NCBI RefSeq assembly: GCF_008727715.1
Contig: NZ_CP044218.1
Span: 4,419,501-4,483,500, forward strand
DNA length: 64,000 nt
Reading direction: 5' to 3'
Source: Mesorhizobium terrae
Lineage (GTDB): Bacteria; Pseudomonadota; Alphaproteobacteria; Rhizobiales; Rhizobiaceae
Numbering within the stretch: the first letter of the stretch is position 1; each line of letters opens with the position of its first letter. Below, piece after piece: positions 10,023-20,900 of the stretch. A program made the translations under genes and the position numbers. The notes beneath the pieces are model-generated. The model was not told the DNA's origin and searched no databases. It was given only the letters and a program-made list of their open reading frames with translations.

Positions 10023-11563
10023 CCGAACTCGTACTGAAACCCGGAAACGCCACGCTGGCCGACTGGCGCGCCATCTATCGCGGCGCCGTGCCGGTGCTCG
10101 ATCCATCCTGCAAGCCGGCCATCGAGGCCAGCGCCAGGGCGGTCGAGCGCATCGTCGCCAAGGGTGAGCCGGTCTATGGCATCAACACCGGCTTCGGCAA
10201 ACTCGCCAGCGTGCGCATTCCCGCCGCCGACCTTGAAACGCTCCAGCGCAACATCGTGCTCAGCCATGCCGCCGGCGTCGGTGAGCCGATGCCTGTCGCG
10301 GTGGCGCGATTGATGATGGCGCTGAAGCTCGCCTCGCTGGCGCAGGGCGCTTCCGGCGTGAAGCCAGCGACGATCGATCTCTTGCAGAAGATGCTGGCCA
10401 ACGACGTCATTCCGGTGGTGCCGGCGCAAGGCTCGGTCGGCGCTTCTGGCGATCTTGCGCCGCTCTCGCACATGACGGCGGTGATGATCGGCGTTGGCGA
10501 ATGCTTTACCCCGCATGGCCGCTTCCCGTCCAGGGTCGCCTTTGCCTCGCACGGCCTGGAACCGGTGACGCTGGGCGCCAAGGAAGGGCTGGCGCTGCTC
10601 AATGGCACGCAGTTCTCCACCGCCTATGCGCTGGCCGGCCTGTTCGAGGCAGAAGTGCTTTATCAATCGGCGCTGATAGCCGGCGCGCTGTCGACGGATG
10701 CCGCGAAAGGTTCCGACGCGCCGTTCGATCCGCGCATTCATCTCTTGCGCAAGCATCGCGGCCAGATCGAGACCGCGGAAGCGCTGCGCAACCTGATGGC
10801 CGGCAGCGCCATCCGCGAATCCCACCGCGTCGGCGACGAGCGCGTGCAGGACCCGTATTGCCTGCGCTGCCAGCCGCAGGTCATGGGCGCCGCACTCGAC
10901 GTTCTGCGCAAGGCCGCCGACACGCTGCAAACCGAGGCCAACGGCGTCACCGACAACCCGCTGATCTTCGCCGAGGACGACACCGCGCTGTCCGGCGGCA
11001 ATTTCCATGCCGAGCCGGTGGCGTTCGCCGCCGACATGATCGCGCTCGCCGTCTGCGAGATCGGCTCGCTGTCGGAGCGGCGCATCGCCATGCTGGTCGA
11101 TCCGGCGCTGTCCGGCATGCCGGCCTTCCTGACGCCAAAACCCGGCCTCAACTCCGGTTTCATGATCCCGCAGGTGACGGCGGCCGCACTCGTTTCCGAA
11201 AACAAACAGAAGGCCTATCCGGCCTCGGTCGATTCCATCCCGACCTCGGCCAACCAGGAAGACCACGTCTCGATGGCCGCGCATGGCGCGCGCCGCCTGA
11301 TCGGCATGATCGAGAACGCCACCGCCGTGATCGGCATCGAATTGCTTGCCGCGGCCCAGGGCTGCGATTTCCACCAGCCGCTGGCTTCCAGTGCCGCGCT
11401 GGAGGCCGTGCGCAAGGCGGTGCGGACGCAGGTGCCTTATCTCGACGACGACCGTCATTTCCATCCCGACATGGAAAAGGCGATCGCGCTGGTGCGCGGT
11501 GGCGCGCTGGTCGAGGCCGCCAAGGCGATCAAGCTGCCGGCGATCAGCGGGGGCGCTGCATGA
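10019..11563 (+). CDS. hutH: Histidine ammonia-lyase
   Basis: A 514-residue lyase that deaminates L-histidine to urocanate. The triad Ala-Ser-Gly (142-144 in [14 protein letters not shown]), which cyclises into the MIO electrophile, is intact. Other family signatures: YGINTGFG (53-60), [11 protein letters not shown] and [11 protein letters not shown]. Length is normal for the family. It overlaps hutI by 4 bases at the start and hutG by 4 at the end (ATGA). Confidence 0.97.
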   Translation: MTELVLKPGNATLADWRAIYRGAVPVLDPSCKPAIEASARAVERIVAKGEPVYGINTGFGKLASVRIPAADLETLQRNIVLSHAAGVGEPMPVAVARLMMALKLASLAQGASGVKPATIDLLQKMLANDVIPVVPAQGSVGASGDLAPLSHMTAVMIGVGECFTPHGRFPSRVAFASHGLEPVTLGAKEGLALLNGTQFSTAYALAGLFEAEVLYQSALIAGALSTDAAKGSDAPFDPRIHLLRKHRGQIETAEALRNLMAGSAIRESHRVGDERVQDPYCLRCQPQVMGAALDVLRKAADTLQTEANGVTDNPLIFAEDDTALSGGNFHAEPVAFAADMIALAVCEIGSLSERRIAMLVDPALSGMPAFLTPKPGLNSGFMIPQVTAAALVSENKQKAYPASVDSIPTSANQEDHVSMAAHGARRLIGMIENATAVIGIELLAAAQGCDFHQPLASSAALEAVRKAVRTQVPYLDDDRHFHPDMEKAIALVRGGALVEAAKAIKLPAISGGAA

Positions 11564-12378
11564 CGCAGCCCGCCTGGCTCACCGTCCAGCGCGGCGAGGC
11601 GCCGCTGCTGGTCTCGATCCCGCACACCGGTACCGACCTTGCCGGGCTGGACGATCGTTTCGTCTCTGCCTGGCTCGCCCGCCGCGACGCCGACTGGTGG
11701 ATCGAGCAGCTTTACGATTTCGCCGTCGGCCTCGGCGCCACCGTGGTGCGCACCACGATCTCGCGTTCCGTCATCGACGTGAACCGCGATCCGTCCGGCG
11801 TCTCGCTTTATCCGGGGCAGGCGACGACGGAACTGTGCCCGACAACGACCTTCGACGGTGAACCGCTCTATAAATCAGGGCTTGAGCCGAACACCGACGA
11901 CGTGGCCGGGCGCCGCAAGATCTATTTCGAACCATACCATGCCGCGCTCGAGGCCGAGATCGCGCGGCTGCGCGGCCTGCACGGCAAGATCGTGCTCTAC
12001 GATTGCCACTCGATCCGTTCCGTCATCCCGAGGCTGTTCGAAGGCAAGCTGCCGCTGTTCAACCTTGGCACCAATTCCGGCAAGAGCGCCGATCCGGCGC
12101 TTGAGAAAAAGGTCGCCGACATCATGGTCGCGACGGGGCGGCCCTGGGTCGTCAACGGCCGCTTCAAGGGCGGCTGGATCACCCGCGATCATGGCCGGCC
12201 GCAAGACGGCGTCCATGCCTTGCAGATGGAGCTTTCCTGCCGTGGCTACATGCTGGAGCCGGAAGGCAAGGTCGGTCCGGCCAACTGGCCGAGCCGCTAC
12301 GATCCCGAATTCGCCGCGCCGATGCGCGCGACGCTGACTGAAATCCTGACGACCGCACTCAACTGGGCGAAGGCCTGA
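11560..12378 (+). CDS. hutG: N-formylglutamate deformylase
   Basis: A 272-residue zinc amidohydrolase that splits N-formyl-L-glutamate into formate and glutamate, the last step after HutF. N-terminal VSIPHTG, central DVNRDPSG and LYDCHSI (metal His) and the C-terminal [13 protein letters not shown] with its Glu match the FGase family. The ATG overlaps the hutH stop. The same frame stays open far upstream inside hutH, but that part is antisense-like shadow, not an extended protein. Confidence 0.93.
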   Translation: MTQPAWLTVQRGEAPLLVSIPHTGTDLAGLDDRFVSAWLARRDADWWIEQLYDFAVGLGATVVRTTISRSVIDVNRDPSGVSLYPGQATTELCPTTTFDGEPLYKSGLEPNTDDVAGRRKIYFEPYHAALEAEIARLRGLHGKIVLYDCHSIRSVIPRLFEGKLPLFNLGTNSGKSADPALEKKVADIMVATGRPWVVNGRFKGGWITRDHGRPQDGVHALQMELSCRGYMLEPEGKVGPANWPSRYDPEFAAPMRATLTEILTTALNWAKA

Positions 12379-12397
12379 TCTTCGAGGGAGCATTCGC

Positions 12398-14074
<1,677 letters not shown>

Positions 14075-14079
14075 ACGCG

Positions 14080-14655
14080 ATGCGCATCCTGCGTGCGGCC
14101 GATTATCGTTCCATGCCGTGGAAGAACGGCGGCGGCGTGACGACGGAAATCGCCGTCTCGCCGGCCGGCGCCGGACTGGACGATTTCGACTGGCGCATCT
14201 CGATGGCGCGCGTCGAGGCGGGCGGGCCGTTCTCGGTCTTTGCCGGCATCGACCGCACGCTGTCGATCCTGGAAGGCGAGGGGATGCGGCTGACGATCGC
14301 CGGCCGCGCGCCGGTCGAGCTCACGCGCGCATCCGATCCGCTTTTCTTTCCCGCCGACGCGGCGACCGATGCGTCGCTGCCGGCGGGACCGATTACCGAC
14401 CTCAATGTCATGACCCGCCGTGGCCGCGCGCGCCACGGCGTTCGCCGGCTGGTGCTTGCCAAGCCGTTCGACTTCGTCTCTGAAGCCGCCACCACGCTTC
14501 TGTTCTGCCATCAAGGCAGCATCGCGATCGGCGAATCGTCGCCCGTCGCGCTCGATGCCCACGACACGCTGTGGCTCGACGGAGCCAGCGAAACGCTGCG
14601 GCTCGTGCCCCAGCCGCACGCGATCCTTTTTGTGATCGCCATCCAAAACGATTAA
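14080..14655 (+). CDS. hutD: HutD-family cupin protein
   Basis: A 191-residue protein of the HutD/Ves family. The N-terminal signature DYRSMPWKNGGGVTTEIA and the body WRISMARVEAGGPFSVFAGIDRTLSILEGEGM are diagnostic. HutD is a bicupin thought to restrain over-induction of hut genes, possibly by sensing formylglutamate (literature, Pseudomonas). Its start, 5 bases after the hutU stop, makes it the last hut gene here. Confidence 0.88.
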   Translation: MRILRAADYRSMPWKNGGGVTTEIAVSPAGAGLDDFDWRISMARVEAGGPFSVFAGIDRTLSILEGEGMRLTIAGRAPVELTRASDPLFFPADAATDASLPAGPITDLNVMTRRGRARHGVRRLVLAKPFDFVSEAATTLLFCHQGSIAIGESSPVALDAHDTLWLDGASETLRLVPQPHAILFVIAIQND

Positions 14656-14935
14656 AGGCTGATTCCAAGCGTTATCGCGCCCGGCCCGAAATATCGCGCC
14701 GGGCGGTTGCGCTATCACGAAAATGCCTGAATCCTTGCCATTCGATCGGCCCGTTGGTAGCGCAGGCGCGTGCATAGAGGTTGTCGGGGGAGCAACGGCC
14801 ACTAATCTTCGACGAGATGAGAGGACAAGCTCGTTCGACCCGCTTTGCTACGCAATCAATCACCTGTAAATCGATATCGAACATCGGGGACGATAGGGTC
14901 GCGCCGCGACCGGTTCCCGCCGCACGGATTGCTTG
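14656..14935. other. Gap between hutD and ndvB
   Basis: About 280 bases with imperfect direct repeats of ATCGCGCC-type blocks near 14672-14705 and a 10-bp palindrome TCGATATCGA near 14872. It must hold the hut transcript end and the ndvB promoter; no clear T-tailed hairpin is seen. Confidence 0.4.
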
Positions 14936-17900
14936 ATGAACATTCAGAATAGCCCCGCCGAAATCAGGACCGCCGCCGCGCGTTTCCCAGCCGCTGCGGA
15001 GGAGCCGATCCGGTCGCAGTACTTGTCCGAGGACAGGTTGCGGGCGCTGGGCGAAAGCCTGGCACGGGGCGATGTCTCCGATCTCGCCGGGCTCGAGCCG
15101 TTCGATTTCCAGAAGCGCAACCGCGACAGCGCCAAGAAGATCCTCGAAGTCTACCGCCTGACCAATGCCGCGCAGGCGCGGGGCGAGACGGTGACGCCGG
15201 CCGCCCAGTGGCTGCTCGACAACAATTATCTGGTCGAGGAAACGATCTATCAGATCAAGCGTGACCTGCCGCGCCGCTTCTATCGCCAGCTGCCGACGCT
15301 GAAGCTCGCCGATGGCACCGCCATTCCGCGCGCGCTTGCGGTTGCCTGGGCCTATGTCGCGCATTCCGACAGTTCGATCTCCTCGCAGATGTTCAAGGCG
15401 ATCGTCGAGGGCTTCCAGTCGATCGAGCCGATGAAGATCGGCGAGATCTGGGCGCTGCCGTCGCTGCTGCGCTTCGTCTTGATCGAAAACCTTCGCCGCC
15501 TTGCCGTGCGCGTCAACCGCTCGCGCGACATGCGGCTCATCGCCAATGACGTCGCCGACAAGGTGCTTGCCGCCGGCGACAGCGCCGACCGCCAGTCGAT
15601 CCTGGGCAAGTACCAGGCGCATGCGGGCGACACCACTTTCGCCACCCAGCTGCTCTACCGGCTGCGCGACGGTTCGCAGAATGCCGGCAGGGCGCTCGAA
15701 TGGCTCGAGGCGGAGCTGGAGAAGTCCGGCACCGACGCCGAGGAAATCACCATCGCCGAGCACCAGACGCTGTCGAGCGGCAACGTCACCACCGGTAACA
15801 TCATCCGCGGCCTGCGCTTGATCAACGACGTCGACTGGACGGTCTGGTTCGAAGGGGTCAGCCGCATCGACGCGTTGTTGCGCGAGCGGACCAATTTCTC
15901 GGAACTCGATTTCGCCTCGCGCGACCAATACCGCACCGAGATCGAGGAACTGGCCAAGCGTTCGAAGCAGTCGGAATACGTCGTTGCCGAAAAGGCGACG
16001 GATATGGCGGCGGCGGCCGGGCAGGCTGTCGACCAGGCTACGGATGCGGCCAACGGCACTGACATCGGCTTTTTCCTTGTCGGTTCGCGCCGTCCCGAAC
16101 TTGAAAAGGCGATCGGCTATTCGCCGAGCCTCGGCCGCAGCTTCCTGCGCGGTTTCCGCAAGACCGGCTGGCTCGGCATCGTGCTGCCGGTTTTCCTGCT
16201 CACCGTCCTCTTGTTGTGGTTGACGGGCAACGCGCTGGCCGCTCTTGGTCTGCCGATCGCGGGCATCACGCTGATGTTGCTGCTGTTCGCCGTACCGGCC
16301 AGCGAAGGCGCGCTCGCCTTCTTCAACACCGTGGTGCTTTTGTTCCTCAAGCCGACACGCCTTGTCGGCTATGAATACAAGGACGGCATTCCGGTCGAGG
16401 CGCGCACCCTGGTCGTGGTGCCGTCGCTGATCGGCTCCCGCGACGATGTCGAGGAGAATGTCCGCAACATCGAGGTGCATCACCTCGCCAACATGTCGGG
16501 CGAATTGCATTTCGCCCTGCTTTCGGACTGGCCCGACAGCAAGGCGGAAATCAGTGCCAACGACACCGAGATCCTCGATTTCGCCCATAGCCAGATCGCG
16601 ATGCTCAACCAGCGCTATCCGACCGAGGGCGCGCCGCGCTTTTATCTCCTGCATCGGCGCCGGCTCTACAATCCGGCGCAGGGCGCATGGATGGGCTGGG
16701 AACGCAAGCGCGGCAAACTGCACGAATTGAACCTGCTTCTGCGCGGCGACAGCGACACCACCTTCCTGCCGCTGGAGACGCCGCTGCCGGAGAACATCGT
16801 GCATGTGATGACGCTGGACGCGGACACGCGCACCACGCGCGACGCGATCGCCAAGCTCATCGGCAAGATGTGCCATCCGATGAACAAGCCGCATTTCGAC
16901 CCGGTAAAGCGCCGCGTCACCGCCGGCTACGGCATCATGCAGCCGCGCATCACGCCGTCGCTGACCACCGGCGACGAGGCGTCGTTCTTCCAGCGCGTGT
17001 TCTCGGCCAATCGTGGCCTCGATCCCTATGTCTTCGCCGTGTCCGATCTCTATCAGGACGTGTTCGGTGACGGCTCCTTCACCGGTAAGGGCCTCTATCA
17101 TATCGATGCCTTCGAGGCCGCGCTGAAGGGGCGCATCGAAGACAACACCGTGCTCAGCCACGACCTGCTCGAAGGCGCGCTGGCGCGTTCGGCGCTGGTC
17201 ACCGATGTCGAGCTGGTCGAGGATTATCCGACCCGCTACTGGGTGGACGCCTCGCGTACCCATCGCTGGGCGCGCGGCGACTGGCAGCTGTTGAGCTTCA
17301 TCTTCGATCCGCGTTCTGGCGTGCCCGCATTGTCGCGTTGGAAGATGATCGACAATCTGCGCCGTTCGCTCACCCCGATCTTCTGGGTGATGGCGGCGAT
17401 CGCCGGCTGGACGCTTTTGCCGTTCACGCAAGCCGCGCAGTGGCAGGCGCTGCTGATCCTGACTTTGTTCATGGCGCCCACCTTCGACATCGTCAACGCC
17501 ATCATCCCGAAGAGCAGCGATGCCACGCCGCGCGGGCATTTCTCGGCCTTGGCGCACGACATCGCCTTCGGCACCGCCATGGTGGCGCTGAAGATCGTCT
17601 TGATGGCACACCAGGCCTGGATGATGGGCGACGCTATCATCCGCACGCTTTACCGCCTGTTCGTCAGCCGCAAGAATCTGCTCGAATGGCGCACCGCCTC
17701 GCAGGCGCACAAGGGCAGCGGAAACGACATCGGCTCCTATTACAGCATGATGTATGGCGCGGTGATCATCGGCGCCATCGGCCTCGTCATCCCGGTGTTC
17801 GACGATTCTACCGGCGCCTTCGTCGCCTTCGCCTTCGCCCTGTTCTGGATCGGCTCGCCGGCCTTTGCCTGGCTGGTCAGCCGTTCGGCCGAAACCGAGG

Positions 17901-20900
17901 ACCGGCTGCACCTGTTGCCGCAGGACGTGCATGCGCTGCGCGTCGCGGCGCGCCGCACCTGGCACTATTTCGAGAACTTCGTCACGGCCGAACAGAACCA
18001 TCTGCCGCCGGACAATTTCCAGGAAAACCCGAAGCCGATCGTGGCGTCGCGCACCTCGCCGACCAATATCGGCGTTTATTTGCTTTCGGTCGTCTCGGCC
18101 CGCGATTTCGGCTGGATCAGCCTGTCGGAAGCGATCGCGCGCATCGACGCGACCATGCAGACCATCGAGCGCATGGAGCGCAGCCGCGGCCATCTCTACA
18201 ACTGGTACGAGACGACGACGCTCAACCCGCTGCGTCCGACCTATATTTCAGCGGTCGACAGCGGCAATCTCGCCGGCCATCTGGTGACGGTGGCGGCGAC
18301 CTGCGCCGAATGGGCGGAAGCGCCGTCCGTGCATCTGCATGGCGATGTCGAGGGGGTGCTCGACACCGTGGCCATCCTCAATGAAAGCCTGGACGATCTG
18401 CCGGACGACCGTCGCCAGCTGCGGCCGCTGCGTCAGCGCCTGGCCGACCGGTTGGACGGCATGCGCCGCGCCGTGCGCACCATCAAGGCGCAGCCCGAAA
18501 TGGCTTCCGCGCGCACCGTCAACCTGACCGTGCTTGCCGGAGAAATCCGCAAGCTCGCCGCCGCCATCCATGCCGAAGCCAATTCGACCGCCAGCGACAT
18601 CATCGTCGACTGGGCGGCGCGGCTCGAAGCGACATGCGAGGCGCATGTGCAGGACGCGCAGGCCGACGAGAAGGCGGCGCAGGCGTTGCGCGTCAAGCTG
18701 CTCGAATTGCACGAGCGCACCCGTCGCTACGCCTTCGAGATGGAGTTCGGTTTCCTGCTGCGGCAGGACCGCAAACTCTTGTCGATCGGCTACCGGGTCG
18801 AGGAGCGTCAGCTCGACGAGGCCTGCTACGACCTGCTTGCCTCCGAATGCCGCCTGACCAGCCTGTTCGCCATCGCCAAGGGCGACCTGCCGACCGAGCA
18901 TTGGTTCCGCCTCGGCCGCCCGGTGGTCGAGATCGGTTTCCGCGGCGCGCTGATGTCGTGGTCCGGCTCGATGTTCGAATATCTGATGCCGCCGCTGGTC
19001 ATGAAGGAACCGCAGGGCTCTATCCTGAACCAGACAAGCAAGCTGATCATCAAGCGGCAGATGCAGTACGGCCGTTCCAAGAACGTGCCGTGGGGCATTT
19101 CGGAAGCGGCCTACAATGCCCGCGACCGCGAGATGAACTACCAGTACACCAATTTCGGCGTGCCCGGCCTAGGCCTGAAGCGCGGTCTTGGCCAGAACAC
19201 GGTGATCGCGCCCTATGCGACGATCATGGCCGCGCAGTTCATGCCGCGCGAGGCCGTCGCCAATCTGAAGCGTCTCGAAAGCATCGGCGCGCTTGGCCGC
19301 TACGGCTATTACGACGCCGTCGACTTCACGCCGCAGCGCGTGCCGGAAGGCACCGACCATGCCGTGGTGCAGAACTATTTCGCGCACCATTCCGGCATGT
19401 CGATCGCCGCCATCGCCGACGCCGTCTTCGAGGGCCGGCTGCGCGACCGCTTCCACAGCGATCCGGTCATCGAATCCGCTGAACTGTTGCTGCAGGAGAA
19501 GGCGCCGCGCGAAATCCCGGCCGACACGGTGCGAACCGACGTCGAGGAACAGGCCGTCGCCGACGAGACCGAATTCCAGAACCCCGACACGCGGGTCGTG
19601 CTCGACCCCGCCTGGGCGCTGCGTGCCACCAATCTGATGTCGAACGGCCGCTATTCGGTGATGGTGACGGCGACCGGCTCGGGCTATTCGCGCTGGGGCG
19701 ACTTTTCCGTCACCCGCTGGCAGCCGGACCCGACCGAGGACCGGATGGGCTCCTACATCTTCCTGCGCGATGCCGACACCGGCGACTGGTGGTCGGCCAC
19801 CGTCGAGCCGAAGCGCGTGCCGGGCGAGGTTGCCCAGGCACAGTTCTCGGACGACAAGGCGTCCTTCATCAAGACCGTGCATTCGCTGCGCTCGGAAGTG
19901 GAATGCATCGTCATTTCCGAAGGCAATGGCGAGGGCAGGCGGGTCACGCTCTATAATGACGGCGCCACCGATCGTCATATCGAGGTGACCTCCTTCGCCG
20001 AGCTGGTGCTCGGCACGGACGCCTCCGACAATGCCCATCCGGCGTTTTCCAAGATGTTCGTGGAGACTGAGATCGCGCCTAACAGAAATGCGATCTTCGC
20101 CGCGCGCCGCAAGCGCGACGCCGGCGAGCCGGACATCGCCGCGGCCCACTTCGTCACCGATCCGTCCGGTCTTGCCCGCGACGGCGAAGCCGAGACCGAC
20201 CGCCGCGCCTTCATCGGCCGTGGCCGCACCATCGCCGATGCCGCCGCCTTCGATCCCGACGCAAAGCTCGGCGGTCATGCCGGCTTTACACTGGATCCGG
20301 TCGCCGCACTCAGGCGGCGCGTGCGCGTGCCGGCCAACAAGAAGATATCGCTCACTTTCTGGACGGTGGTCGGTGCCAACCGCACCGAACTGGACGAGGC
20401 GATCGCACGGCTCGACCATGCCGAGAGCTTCGCCCGCCAGGCGATGCTGGCCTGGACCCGTTCGCAGGTGCAGACGCGCCATCTCGGCCTCAGCCTGACC
20501 GACGCGGCCAATGTGCAGAAGCTGGCGCGCTACCTGATCTATCCCGATCCGTTCCTGCGCCTGCCGTCGGACGCGGTCGCGTCCGGTCTCGGCAAGCAGT
20601 CCAGCCTGTGGCCAACCAGCATTTCGGGCGACTTCCCGATCTTCGCGGTACGCATCGGCGACGTCGCCGATCTGGAGATCGTCGCCGAGGCGCTGCGTTT
20701 CCAGGAGTATATGCGTGCACGCGGCATGACGGCCGACCTCGTCATCGTCAACGAGCAGGCGTCTTCCTATGTCCAGGACCTGCAGCAGGCGATCGATGCT
20801 CTGTGCGAGAACAGCCGCCTGCGCGGCAACGAGTTCGGCCCGCGCCAGCACATCTTCGCGGTGCGTCGCGATTTGATGGACGAGACCACCTACAAGACGC

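Noticed and set aside
10501..11559. Long extension of hutG into hutH
   Set aside because: The extended N-terminus is out of frame with the real hutH protein and is Arg-rich noise; the coupled ATG at 11560 gives the family length.
14672..18193. Very long open frame on the minus strand (about 1170 codons)
   Set aside because: It lies opposite ndvB, whose protein carries clear glycosyltransferase motifs; the antisense frame is open only because of the GC-rich codon pattern and gives a repetitive His/Arg/Gln-rich product.
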